A stretch of DNA of 64,000 bases, taken from NCBI GenBank assembly GCA_036520615.1, contig DATDJI010000073.1, forward strand, positions 1-64,000, in the 5' to 3' direction. Of the stretch, positions 5,924 to 15,101 are shown one piece after another. How positions within the stretch are numbered: position 1 is the first letter of the stretch; the number at the start of each line of letters is the position of its first letter. The translations under genes and the position numbers were made by a program. The notes beneath the pieces are model-generated. The model had not been told where the DNA came from. It did not search any database and saw only the letters and a program-made list of their open reading frames with translations. The DNA comes from CAMCXE01 sp036520615 (GTDB lineage: Bacteria; Pseudomonadota; Gammaproteobacteria; Pseudomonadales; Cellvibrionaceae).

Positions 5924-8911
5924 TCAATCGGGTTGACTAGTGTTACCTGCCACATCTTCGCTGGCAAGGTTTGTCGGTAGGGTAATGATGAACCGCGTAC
6001 CGTTTTGCGTATCTTTGTGGGCGGGCGAGACTATATCCAGTGTGCCTTTGTGATCTTCAACTATCGAATACACCATAGCAAGCCCGAGGCCGGTGCCTTC
6101 ACCAGGTTCTTTCGTAGTGAAAAAAGGCTCAAAAATACGGCTTAAATGCTCCGGTGGAATACCTACGCCATAGTCAGTCACACTCAGTCGCACACAGTCA
6201 CCTTGTGTCTCGCCTTCAACAATGATCTTTCCGTATATGGGGCTGGCATCGCGAGAATTCGAGAGTAGGTTTACAAAAACTTGAATCAACCGCTGATTAT
6301 CCGCATGGATAATAAGTTCGCGGGGGATGTTATTGATAAATTCCACCGCGCGTTTTTCTTTTTGTAACGAGAGTAAATTGATGGCTTCCTGGGCGCAGTC
6401 GCGGGCGCTTAAGGGTTGAAAATCATGCCCGGTATGTTGGCCTGCATGGGAAAAGCTCACTAGCGAGCGCACGATGCGGCTAACCCGATCAGTTTGCGAG
6501 AGGATTTGATCGGCGGTTTCAATTATGTCGGGGTTTTCCGTTTCGTAACGCAGGTTTTGCGCTAAGCAGGCAATGCCGGTAACCGGATTGCCAATTTCAT
6601 GGGCAACACCTGCCGCTAATCGCCCCACAGAAGCTAAACGCTCGGAATGTACCAATTCTTCTTCGAGCATCTGCAGCTCAGTCACATCTTCCAGCAAGAT
6701 CACCTGGCCGTCGTTAGAGTGTGCTTTGGAGGAGGGGATAGCCGCTTTGTGCAGACTAATCCAGTGGCGTCGATGGTTCAGTTGCAGCGGCTGCTTGTAC
6801 CAATGGGATTCGCCGGAGTTAGCAAATTTATAGAGTAGCTTACCCCAGGGCGCTTCCACCTCACGCAAGTGCGAGCCGGTAACCGAATCGCTCTCGATGC
6901 CGGTTAGTTTGCCCATGGCGTGGTTCCACATCAAAATTTCCATATCTAAGCCGATAGAAAAAGTCGCTAATGGTAGCTCCTCTAATGTGCGGCGATGGTA
7001 TAGGCGCAGGTTATTCAATTCGGCGGTAAGGCCGGTAAATTGATCGCGGGCTTGATTAAGACGGCTTTCAATTAAATTGATATCGGTTGCCACGGTGGTT
7101 TCAGGAAGCCGGTAGGGCACTAAGCGATCCAAGATTTCACTGGCCATAGAAATACCCATAAGACCGGATAAGTTCGCTTCGATTTCATCGCGTAAGCGGC
7201 GCAGCGCATAAGGGCGGCTCTCATTGGGTGGCAGCGCTAATCGTTGTAATGCGCGATCAACTTCGTTGCGAGCAGTGCTCGCACCTATGCGGCTGCTGAG
7301 CCGTTCAATGATTTCATCAGGCGAGCGCACATCCAGGGATAAGCGTATCGGGTGGGAAAGCTCGTCATCGGCGCAAATTTCTGCGCTGTAACGCTCTTCA
7401 TCGGTTTGGCGGGTTAGCAGAGATACGCCTATAAATACCAGTGTATTAAGGCCGATACTCCAAAGTGTTACGCCGTCCCATTCGCTCGCACCCAAGCGAA
7501 TTGGGCGCTCCAACATAGGTAGGCTGATAGAGTGAACCCCCAATACCATCGGTAGCATCAGCCATATCAACCAAATAGCTGTACCTATACACAGCCCGGC
7601 AATGAAACCGAGGCTGTTACCGCGGGACCAATGGGTAACACCGATGACACCGGGTAGCAGTTGGAGCGTCAAAATAAATGCGGGTAGGGCAAGTTCGGTC
7701 AGGCTGTAGCGATTATTCAGCACTAAATAACTGCCAAAACCAAATAACAATACGACCAAAATTAAAATGCGTCGCAACCACATAATTTGGCGATATATAT
7801 CGCGTTTGGTACGCAGTGTGGTGGCGGGCAATATCCAATGGTTCAAAATCATTGTGGATAAGGCTAACGCAATGCCCACCATGGCTCCGGTAGCTGCCGA
7901 TAAGCCGCCGACAAAAGCAACAATTGCAAAGAATGTGGAGCCGGTGGCCAGTGGCACAGCAAGCGGAAAATACTCAGCGGCAATGGGTAACTCAAGCGCA
8001 ATCCCACCCCAGAGAATCGGAAATACCGGCAGTGCCATTAATAATAAAAATAATGGAAACGCCCAAGTGATTTTGGCGCCTGCCATTTTGCTGGGGTTTT
8101 CTACAACCGTCATATGAAAGATATGCGGCATTGAAATAGCCGTGGCTAAAAACACTAGTAATAATGTGTGGGAGGAGGACTGGTATACCGGCCGTTGCAA
8201 TGCTTGCAGAATTTCCGGGTTAGCATTTAGCCACCAATCCAAGCCATCCATGCCGCTAAAAATACGCACTAAAACATAACCGCCAACAGCCAGCAGGCCA
8301 AATAATTTAATTAGCGATTCAAACGCCATGGCCGTAACCAGGCCTTTATTATGTTCGCGGTTGGAGCCGAACATCATGGCGAATAGTGCAATAACCAAGC
8401 AATAAACTAGTGCAATAGCCTCGCGTGAGGTAAACCCGAACCAGGTCAGTTGCAGGCCTTTATTATGCTGCCACGTAAGTAGATGCACGGTGTCGGCCAC
8501 AGCCTGGATTTGCAGCGTTAACAGTGGCGCCATAGCCAACAGCATAATGAGTGTCACGACACCACCGGCTGCGTGGGAGTGATAGCGAAACACCAATAAA
8601 TCCGCCATCGAGGTAATTTGAAAGCGGCGCGCTAATTCGATCAACGGTTTGAGTGTTATGCCGCCAAATAAAAATAACACGCCGGTGCCGAGATAATAGG
8701 CCAAAGCCCCATACCCAAATTGGCGCGCAAGATCAATCACGCCATAAAAGGACCAGGCGCTGGCGAAAATTCCTAATGAGCAAATATACGTAATTGGATG
8801 GCTGACTAAACGATCGGAAACCCAGCCGCGATCCGTGCTGTAGGCGAGGCTAAACACTACCGCCAAATAGGCAAAACAAATTAGGGCAACTTGAAAATAG
8901 GTAAACGTCAT
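5924..8911 (-). CDS. cbrA: Sensor histidine kinase with Na+/solute symporter domain, CbrA
   Basis: A 995-residue membrane kinase. The N-terminal half (about 1-500) is a sodium:solute symporter (SSSF) fold with many hydrophobic segments. A PAS-like region follows, then the His-containing dimerisation helix (AAGVAHEIGNPVTGI, phosphoacceptor His) and a C-terminal ATPase with N, G1 and G2 boxes (VNLLSNSRDA, DYGVGIP, GTGLGLAMV). This architecture is diagnostic of CbrA. Its ATG overlaps the stop of the small cbrX gene by 4 nt (ATGA), and cbrB follows, so the three are translationally linked. There is no strong ribosome-binding site of its own, in keeping with coupling. Confidence 0.9.
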   Translation of the reverse strand: MTFTYFQVALICFAYLAVVFSLAYSTDRGWVSDRLVSHPITYICSLGIFASAWSFYGVIDLARQFGYGALAYYLGTGVLFLFGGITLKPLIELARRFQITSMADLLVFRYHSHAAGGVVTLIMLLAMAPLLTLQIQAVADTVHLLTWQHNKGLQLTWFGFTSREAIALVYCLVIALFAMMFGSNREHNKGLVTAMAFESLIKLFGLLAVGGYVLVRIFSGMDGLDWWLNANPEILQALQRPVYQSSSHTLLLVFLATAISMPHIFHMTVVENPSKMAGAKITWAFPLFLLLMALPVFPILWGGIALELPIAAEYFPLAVPLATGSTFFAIVAFVGGLSAATGAMVGIALALSTMILNHWILPATTLRTKRDIYRQIMWLRRILILVVLLFGFGSYLVLNNRYSLTELALPAFILTLQLLPGVIGVTHWSRGNSLGFIAGLCIGTAIWLIWLMLPMVLGVHSISLPMLERPIRLGASEWDGVTLWSIGLNTLVFIGVSLLTRQTDEERYSAEICADDELSHPIRLSLDVRSPDEIIERLSSRIGASTARNEVDRALQRLALPPNESRPYALRRLRDEIEANLSGLMGISMASEILDRLVPYRLPETTVATDINLIESRLNQARDQFTGLTAELNNLRLYHRRTLEELPLATFSIGLDMEILMWNHAMGKLTGIESDSVTGSHLREVEAPWGKLLYKFANSGESHWYKQPLQLNHRRHWISLHKAAIPSSKAHSNDGQVILLEDVTELQMLEEELVHSERLASVGRLAAGVAHEIGNPVTGIACLAQNLRYETENPDIIETADQILSQTDRVSRIVRSLVSFSHAGQHTGHDFQPLSARDCAQEAINLLSLQKEKRAVEFINNIPRELIIHADNQRLIQVFVNLLSNSRDASPIYGKIIVEGETQGDCVRLSVTDYGVGIPPEHLSRIFEPFFTTKEPGEGTGLGLAMVYSIVEDHKGTLDIVSPAHKDTQNGTRFIITLPTNLASEDVAGNTSQPD

Positions 8912-9078
8912 GAGGATTTTTTATGGCGTTGAATAAAATAAGCTGCCAACACCACCAAAGCCCACAATAAAAAAGGTTTGTACCAAATAGGCTGTGGGTT
9001 AATCGCCCAGCTAATAATGCTCGGTGAGAGCATAAACGCTAGAAAAACCAATAGAAGAACAGGACGTTGCTGATGCAT
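8908..9078 (-). CDS. cbrX: Small two-helix membrane protein upstream of cbrA (CbrX-like)
   Basis: A 56-residue gene below usual annotation cut-offs. It starts MHQQRPVLLLVFLAFMLSP, has a Trp/Pro-rich turn, then a second hydrophobic segment (PFLLWALVVLAAYFI) and ends in a basic tail, RHKKSS. Its TGA overlaps the cbrA ATG (ATGA), a classic coupling arrangement. A small hydrophobic reading frame overlapping cbrA is known in Pseudomonas as cbrX; the identification here rests on position, size and hydrophobicity, not alignment. It may control cbrA translation or assist the symporter domain. Confidence 0.7.
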   Translation of the reverse strand: MHQQRPVLLLVFLAFMLSPSIISWAINPQPIWYKPFLLWALVVLAAYFIQRHKKSS

Positions 9079-9130
9079 AGGCTATTTATTATCGTGTTTT
9101 TTTAAGATTCGCAGTTTCAAGTTGCCACTT

Positions 9131-9148
9131 ATTTTCTGTGCAGAAAAT
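9131..9148. promoter_or_regulatory. 18-bp palindrome between cbrX and the divergent EEP gene
   Basis: ATTTTCTG-TG-CAGAAAAT has 8-bp perfect arms. It sits about 53 nt upstream of the cbrX start and 130 nt upstream of the divergent EEP gene, so it could bind a dimeric regulator for either. It is not followed by a T-run and is not a terminator. No regulator is proposed. Confidence 0.25.
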
Positions 9149-9280
9149 GAAAAATAAGCCGCATGGCTGCTGTGTGCCCGAGGTGCAGTCGATCTTACTC
9201 AAGCCTGGCACTAAACGCTAGTAGAAGGTATTGTGCCTCTGCCGCCACGATAATGTATTGCTTCAAATTAAGGAGAAAGT

Positions 9281-10318
9281 ATGCGCAGGCCTAGTATTGT
9301 TTTATTTCTATTTAAAATCCTCGTGTTTGTTTTCATGCTTGATGCGAGCGCGAGCATGGCATGGCAGTTATCCGGTGCCTCAAAGTCGTCGCCTACGACA
9401 CAATTGCCGGCATTTAGTATTGCCACTTGGAATCTGGAGTGGCTAGTAAGCCTTGATGATTATCCTAAATTGCTAGAGCGATGTGACACCTCGGGTCAGC
9501 CTGATAGTGATCAATGGCGTTTCCCTTGTGATGGGGATCATGCTCCGCCGCCTAATCGAACGCAGGCTGATATAGCTGAGCTTGCACATATCGCCGAAGG
9601 CCTTGCAGGATCTATCGTGGCGATACAGGAAGTTGACGGCCCGGTTGCTGCTGCGCAGATATTTCCCACCGATCGTTGGACGCTGGCCTGTTTTTCCCAG
9701 CGCAAACATCCACAAAAACTAGGCTTTGCGCTGCCTAAAGGTGTTCCTTATCAATGTAATGCCGAATTATCCACGCTCGATATTGATGGCAAAACACGCA
9801 CCGGCGCTGATATCACGCTCTGGCCTCATACCCCGCAGTCGTTGCGGTTGCTCAATATTCACTTAAAAAGCGGCTGTTTTGCAGGTCCTTTATTTAAAAA
9901 AGGCCCTTGTTTGGCACTGCGCTCTCAAGTGCCCAGAGTGGAAGATTGGATTGATCAGCAAGTGGCCAATCAGCAGCCCTTTGCTGTGCTGGGAGACTTT
10001 AATCGGCGCATGGAAAAAGACGCCCAATATCCCGCCGGTAGTGATGAGCGCGCACCCACCTCCATGTTTGCCGCTTGGCACGATGACCGACCTGCTGGTG
10101 CATTACTGCTGCGTGCCACGGCACTGATGGCTGATATCCCTTGTTCGCCGCTGAGCCCTTACACGCAGGGTGCTATCGACAACATATTACTTAGTGCAGG
10201 TTGGGCTGCTCGCTTTAGCCAACAGCAGGCACACCGAATTACCTACAGTGCCGAGCAGGCCAAGCGTTATCGCCTTTCTGACCACTGCCCGCTAGTACTC
10301 AGCATGCGTAATTTTTAA
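9281..10318 (+). CDS. Exported endonuclease/exonuclease/phosphatase family protein
   Basis: A 345-residue member of the EEP superfamily. The N-terminus MRRPSIVLFLFKILVFVFML...SASMA is a clear signal peptide, so the product acts in the periplasm or outside. Mature-domain motifs include IATWNLEWL, AIQEVDG (metal-binding Glu), LLNIHLKSGCF, the catalytic-site GDFNRRM and the C-terminal LSDHCPLVL (catalytic His). This set is expected for a Mg2+-dependent nuclease or phosphodiesterase. Cysteines near residues 68 and 82, and later ones, could form disulfides. A good ribosome-binding site (AAGGAG) lies 6 nt before the ATG. Substrate (nucleic acid, lipid or sugar phosphate) cannot be told from sequence. 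Confidence 0.8.
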   Translation: MRRPSIVLFLFKILVFVFMLDASASMAWQLSGASKSSPTTQLPAFSIATWNLEWLVSLDDYPKLLERCDTSGQPDSDQWRFPCDGDHAPPPNRTQADIAELAHIAEGLAGSIVAIQEVDGPVAAAQIFPTDRWTLACFSQRKHPQKLGFALPKGVPYQCNAELSTLDIDGKTRTGADITLWPHTPQSLRLLNIHLKSGCFAGPLFKKGPCLALRSQVPRVEDWIDQQVANQQPFAVLGDFNRRMEKDAQYPAGSDERAPTSMFAAWHDDRPAGALLLRATALMADIPCSPLSPYTQGAIDNILLSAGWAARFSQQQAHRITYSAEQAKRYRLSDHCPLVLSMRNF

Positions 10319-10376
10319 CTGCCGATAACGGGTTCCTCGGTTATACTCGCGCGTTTTTTGACTGAATCATTCGCAC

Positions 10377-11321
10377 ATGTCTGAGTTTACCTTTAATGCT
10401 GGTGCCCGCGGGCTTAGCAAGCCGTCATCCGGCTGCGTGGCAAGCATTGGCTCCTTCGATGGCATTCATTTGGGCCATCGCGCGTTAATAGAAAAAGTCA
10501 TCGCGCGGGCGCGGGCGCGTGGTTTGCCCGCCGTCGTAGTGATTTTTGAGCCTCAGCCGCAGGAATATTTCAGTCCAGATACGGCCCCTGCGCGCTTATT
10601 AGGTTTGCGCGATAAGGTGTTAGCGCTGAAAGCCCTCGGAGTTGATAAAGTCCTTTGTTTGCGCTTTAACAGCGGGTTGCGCAACCTAACGGCCGATGAA
10701 TTCGTACGCCAAGTCTTGGTGGATTGGCTGGATATTCGCCATGTAGAAGTAGGCGATGACTTCCGTTTTGGCCGCGATAGGGCGGGGGATTATGCATTTT
10801 TGGCCAAGGCGGCCATTACCTATGGATTTACTTTAGCGAACAGCCCGACGCTCGTTCGTCTTGGTGAGCGCGTTAGTAGTACACGCATTCGCACGTTGTT
10901 AAGCCGGGGCGAGCTTGCCGCAGCGGCTGATCTTTTAGGCCAACCCTACAGCATTAGTGGGCGCGTGGGTTACGGACGAGCGCTGGCGCGCAGCCTAGGC
11001 TTTCCTACTGCCAACGTGCATATCGGCCATTACCGGCGGGCACTTGCAGGCGTTTATGCTGTGGAAGTTGAAGGCCCTTTTGGTTGTCTACCGGGCGTGG
11101 CCAATATTGGCGTAAAACCCACAATTGCCGAAGGCTTAAAACCAACGCTTGAGGTATTTATTCTGCAAGGACACTATGAGTTATACGGCACTCGCCTGCG
11201 CGTGCGTTTTTTACGCTGGATTCGTGCAGAGCAAAAATTTCCCAGTATTGATGCATTAAAAGCGCAAATTCAGCATGACGTAGACGCAGCAACCGATTTT
11301 TTTAAAACACGCCAAGCTTAA
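10377..11321 (+). CDS. ribF: Bifunctional riboflavin kinase/FAD synthetase
   Basis: A 314-residue enzyme converting riboflavin to FMN and then FAD in the cytoplasm. The N-terminal nucleotidyltransferase domain shows SIGSFDGIHLGHR (about residues 24-36) and the later RLGERVSSTRIR motif. The C-terminal kinase domain starts near residue 190 with GRVGYGRALARSLGFPTAN and continues through GVANIGVKPT. Length and domain order are normal. It heads the conserved ribF-ileS-lspA-fkpB-ispH cluster, 42 nt before ileS, and a TTATACT -10-like element lies about 40 nt upstream of its start. Confidence 0.95.
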   Translation: MSEFTFNAGARGLSKPSSGCVASIGSFDGIHLGHRALIEKVIARARARGLPAVVVIFEPQPQEYFSPDTAPARLLGLRDKVLALKALGVDKVLCLRFNSGLRNLTADEFVRQVLVDWLDIRHVEVGDDFRFGRDRAGDYAFLAKAAITYGFTLANSPTLVRLGERVSSTRIRTLLSRGELAAAADLLGQPYSISGRVGYGRALARSLGFPTANVHIGHYRRALAGVYAVEVEGPFGCLPGVANIGVKPTIAEGLKPTLEVFILQGHYELYGTRLRVRFLRWIRAEQKFPSIDALKAQIQHDVDAATDFFKTRQA

Positions 11322-11363
11322 TTAAAGCTATTTTCCAAACCTAAGCCTATCAAGCGACTTACC

Positions 11364-14162
11364 ATGACCGACTACAAGGCCACATTAAATTTGCCTGCCA
11401 CCACTTTTGCGATGAAAGCAAATTTAGCTCAGCGCGAACCTGAAATGCTCAAGCGCTGGCAAAAAGAAGATGTTTACGCGCAAATTCGTGCTGCCCGGGC
11501 AGGTTGCCCGACATTTATTTTGCACGATGGCCCGCCGTACGCTAATGGTGATATTCATATTGGCCATGCGGTTAATAAAATCCTCAAAGACATTATTATT
11601 AAAGCGAAAACGCTAAGCGGATTTGACGCACCCTATGTGCCGGGTTGGGATTGTCATGGCTTACCCATTGAACACAATGTAGAAAAAAAAATCGGTAAAG
11701 CTGGTGTTAAAGTTGATGTGGCAACATTTCGTAAACATTGCCGCGAATACGCTAGCAAACAAGTGGAAGGGCAAAAAGCGGATTTTATTCGCTTAGGTAT
11801 ATTAGGCGAATGGGATAAACCCTATCTGACGATGGATTATAAAACCGAAGCTGATACCGTTCGGGCGCTGGGTAAAATAATTGCCAACGGCCATTTGCAA
11901 CGCGGTTTTAAACCGGTTTATTGGAGCGTGGTTGGGGCATCTGCGCTCGCCGATGCGGAAGTGGAATACCATGAAAAAACTTCGTTTTCCATTGATGTGC
12001 GCTTTGCTGTAAATGAAGCTGCACTTGCGGAAAAAGTGGGGGCTATACCAGGTGCTGGGCCTATTGCCGTGGTGATCTGGACAACCACACCCTGGACATT
12101 GCCTGCTAACCAAGCTGTGAGTTTAAATGCTGAACTTGATTATGTGGTTGTGCAGTTAGCCAGTGAGCGAATTGTAATTGCCAAAGCTTTAATTGAATCG
12201 CTTTGCGCGCGGGCAAAAATTACCGACTTTAATATTTTGGTGGAATTTAAAGGCGCAGTTTTAGAAAACCTTTTAATTCAACATCCGTTTTACGACAAAC
12301 AAGTGCCAGTTATTTTAGGTGACCATGTCACCACCGATGCGGGTACGGGCGCTGTACATACGGCTCCTGATCACGGTATAGAAGACTTTGTGGTCGGCAA
12401 AAAATATAACATCGGCACACTTAATTACGTCGATGAAAACGGCAATTATTCTTCGCAAACACCGCTGTTCGCCGGTGAGCATGTTTATAAAGCCGATGAG
12501 AAAGTCGTCGCTTTATTAGAAGAGCGCGGCGCGCTGTTTAATCAGGCGAAAATCACGCATAGCTTTCCCCATTGCTGGCGCACTAAAACCCCACTGATTT
12601 ACCGTGCAACGCCACAATGGTTTATCAGCATGACACAAAATAATCTGCTTGAGCAGGTTAAACATAGTGTCGGCGGTGTCGCCTGGTTTCCCGGATGGGG
12701 AGAGTCGCGCATGCGCGGTACCTTAGAGTCCAGCCCAGATTGGTGTATATCGCGCCAGCGCACCTGGGGAGTGCCAATCACTTTATTTATTCATAAAGAA
12801 ACTCAAGTACCTCATCCTAACACTGTGGAATTAATTGATAAGGTTGCAGCATTAATTGAGCGTGGCGGTATAGATGCTTGGTTTGCACTTGAAGCCAATG
12901 AGCTATTAGGTGAGGATGCGGCGGAATACAGTAAAGTTACCGATACATTAGATGTTTGGTTCGATTCGGGTGTCACGCATTTTTCCGTGTTGGAGCAGCG
13001 AGCGCAGCTTAAATTTCCTGCTGATTTATATTTAGAAGGTTCTGATCAACATCGCGGCTGGTTTCAATCCTCGTTAAAAACCTCAGTTGCAATGAATGGC
13101 TGTGCGCCTTACCGGCAAGTATTAACCCACGGATTTGCGGTTGATGAAAAGGGATTAAAAATGTCTAAATCCCTCGGTAATGTGGTGCCGCCACAAAAAG
13201 TTGTTAACGATTTAGGCGCAGATGTTTTACGCCTGTGGGTAGCGGCAACAGATTTTAGTGGTGATATGAGTGTTTCGGACACCATTTTAAATCGCACTGC
13301 AGATTCCTATCGCCGTATTCGCAATACCGTGCGTTATTTATTATCCAATTTGCCGGATTTTAATCCGGCCACCGACTTAATTGCACTTGAACAGATGGTG
13401 GCGCTTGATCGTTGGGCGGTAGCGCGTGCGCAAACTCTGCAAACAGAAATTTGCGCCCATTATGAAATTTACGATCTGCATTTGATTTATCAAAAATTAC
13501 ATAATTTTTGTGTTGTGGATTTAGGCGGCTTTTATTTGGATATTACTAAAGATCGCGTTTACACCTGCGCGCAACATTCAGCGGCTCGCCGCAGTGCGCA
13601 AACGGCGCAATATCATATTGCACAGGCGCTAGTGCGCTGGATTGCGCCTATTTTATCGTTTACTGCGGATGAAATTTGGCAGGCTATTCCCGGTAATGAA
13701 GGCTCTATTTTCACGCAGACTTGGTATGACTTTCCTGTAACAACAGCAGCGTCTGCAATTGATGATACGACTTGGGCACTAATCGCAGAATTAAAAACCG
13801 AAGTTAACCGCGCGATTGAATCCGTGCGCAGTTCTGATGCTATTGGAAAGTCCTTAGAAGCGGAAATAATTATCTACGCTAATACTGAACTTGCCGAGCA
13901 ATTAGGCGCGTTAGAGGAAGAGCTGCGATTTATTTTAATGACATCAAAAGTAACTTGGCAGCCTTTTGAGCAGGCTCCTGCCACGGCAATCCAAGCGCAG
14001 AATTTAGCGTTAAAATTGAGTATTGTTAAAACCTCGGCTCCAAAATGTGTGCGCTGTTGGCACCATTGCGACGATATCGGGTCCCATGCTGCTCACCCTG
14101 AAATTTGTGGCCGCTGTTACACCAACGTCAATCTGGATGGAGAAGTGCGCGCGTATGCCTAA
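11364..14162 (+). CDS. ileS: Isoleucyl-tRNA synthetase
   Basis: A 932-residue class I synthetase charging tRNA-Ile. The HIGH signature is at residues 65-68 (within GDIHIGHAVN) and the KMSKS signature at 599-603. A CP1 editing domain lies between them (WTTTPWTLPANQAV). The C-terminus carries a zinc ribbon with two CxxC pairs (CVRCWHHC and CGRC), typical of the bacterial type. Its last 8 nt overlap the lspA start, so the two are co-transcribed and probably coupled. Confidence 0.97.
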   Translation: MTDYKATLNLPATTFAMKANLAQREPEMLKRWQKEDVYAQIRAARAGCPTFILHDGPPYANGDIHIGHAVNKILKDIIIKAKTLSGFDAPYVPGWDCHGLPIEHNVEKKIGKAGVKVDVATFRKHCREYASKQVEGQKADFIRLGILGEWDKPYLTMDYKTEADTVRALGKIIANGHLQRGFKPVYWSVVGASALADAEVEYHEKTSFSIDVRFAVNEAALAEKVGAIPGAGPIAVVIWTTTPWTLPANQAVSLNAELDYVVVQLASERIVIAKALIESLCARAKITDFNILVEFKGAVLENLLIQHPFYDKQVPVILGDHVTTDAGTGAVHTAPDHGIEDFVVGKKYNIGTLNYVDENGNYSSQTPLFAGEHVYKADEKVVALLEERGALFNQAKITHSFPHCWRTKTPLIYRATPQWFISMTQNNLLEQVKHSVGGVAWFPGWGESRMRGTLESSPDWCISRQRTWGVPITLFIHKETQVPHPNTVELIDKVAALIERGGIDAWFALEANELLGEDAAEYSKVTDTLDVWFDSGVTHFSVLEQRAQLKFPADLYLEGSDQHRGWFQSSLKTSVAMNGCAPYRQVLTHGFAVDEKGLKMSKSLGNVVPPQKVVNDLGADVLRLWVAATDFSGDMSVSDTILNRTADSYRRIRNTVRYLLSNLPDFNPATDLIALEQMVALDRWAVARAQTLQTEICAHYEIYDLHLIYQKLHNFCVVDLGGFYLDITKDRVYTCAQHSAARRSAQTAQYHIAQALVRWIAPILSFTADEIWQAIPGNEGSIFTQTWYDFPVTTAASAIDDTTWALIAELKTEVNRAIESVRSSDAIGKSLEAEIIIYANTELAEQLGALEEELRFILMTSKVTWQPFEQAPATAIQAQNLALKLSIVKTSAPKCVRCWHHCDDIGSHAAHPEICGRCYTNVNLDGEVRAYA

Positions 14163-14634
14163 TATAATTTATGTTGTGCGGTGGTATGTTTTAGCTTTAG
14201 TGGTCATTGCAATTGATTTATTCACTAAAAAAGCCATTACCGATACATTTGAGTTTGAAGGGCAATCTGTACCCTACACATTCTTTTTTAGCCTCTCATT
14301 ACATTACAACCACGGCGCCGCGTTTAGTTTTTTAGCGCAACAAGGTGGCTGGCAGCGTTGGTTTTTTATGGGTATTGCCGGGGCGGTGAGCCTAGGCTTG
14401 GGTTATTGGTTAGCGCGATTACCGAAGGACAAATTTTGGGAAGCCTTAGGGTTATCACTAGTGTTGGGCGGCGCCTTGGGTAACCTATACGATCGTGTGA
14501 CCCTAGGCTATGTGGTGGACTTTTTGTTGTTCCATTGGGGTGAGTCTTATTTTCCGGCGTTTAATGTAGCAGACATGGCGATCTGCGGTGGTGCTGCCGC
14601 ATTGGTGTGGGATTCTCTGCGTAAAAAGGGGTAA
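14155..14634 (+). CDS. lspA: Lipoprotein signal peptidase (SPase II)
   Basis: A 159-residue inner-membrane aspartyl protease that cleaves signal peptides from prolipoproteins after lipidation. Four hydrophobic segments are visible. The two catalytic Asp motifs are GNLYDRV and NVADMAI, both intact, with the conserved NHGAAFSF loop earlier. The ATG at 14155 is chosen because it gives the family's usual length and N-terminus; it overlaps ileS by 8 nt. In-frame sequence further upstream is ileS coding region in another frame. Confidence 0.95.
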   Translation: MPNIIYVVRWYVLALVVIAIDLFTKKAITDTFEFEGQSVPYTFFFSLSLHYNHGAAFSFLAQQGGWQRWFFMGIAGAVSLGLGYWLARLPKDKFWEALGLSLVLGGALGNLYDRVTLGYVVDFLLFHWGESYFPAFNVADMAICGGAAALVWDSLRKKG

Positions 14635-14639
14635 CCAGT

Positions 14640-15092
14640 ATGGCGAATATTTTGCCGATTCAACCGGGCATGCAGGTGACATTATTTTTTGCTCTACGCT
14701 TGCCTGATGGCGAGGTGGTGGATAGCAATTTTGAACAGGTCCCCGCCACTTTTATCGTAGGCGATGGAAATTTATTGCCGGGTTTTGAGCGAGCGTTGTT
14801 TGGAATGGTGGGCGGCGAGCGCAAGAGTTATGTCATCGCTCCAGAAAATGCCTTTGGTCAGCGCAACCCTAATAATTTGCAAAAAATCGAACGTCGATTA
14901 TTTTCCTCTGACTTAAATTTAGAGACTGGCTTAGTGGTTAATTTTGCCGATGCTCAAAATGTAGAATTACCCGGTGTTATTTCTGATTTGGATGATCAAT
15001 GGGTGACGGTGGATTTTAATCATCCATTGGCCGGCCAGGCGATTGAATTTGATGTACATATTATTACCGTGCAACCGGCCACTTCCCATTAG
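14640..15092 (+). CDS. fkpB: FKBP-type peptidyl-prolyl isomerase SlpA
   Basis: A 150-residue SlyD-like cis-trans proline isomerase acting on folding proteins in the cytoplasm. The FKBP core is seen in FFALRLPDGEVVDSN, then VGDGNLLPGFERALFGMVGGERK, with an insert-in-flap domain in the second half. There is no His-rich metal-binding tail as in SlyD, which supports the SlpA/FkpB assignment. It lies between lspA and ispH, the usual place for this gene in gammaproteobacteria. Confidence 0.92.
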   Translation: MANILPIQPGMQVTLFFALRLPDGEVVDSNFEQVPATFIVGDGNLLPGFERALFGMVGGERKSYVIAPENAFGQRNPNNLQKIERRLFSSDLNLETGLVVNFADAQNVELPGVISDLDDQWVTVDFNHPLAGQAIEFDVHIITVQPATSH

Positions 15093-15101
15093 GAATCACT
15101 A

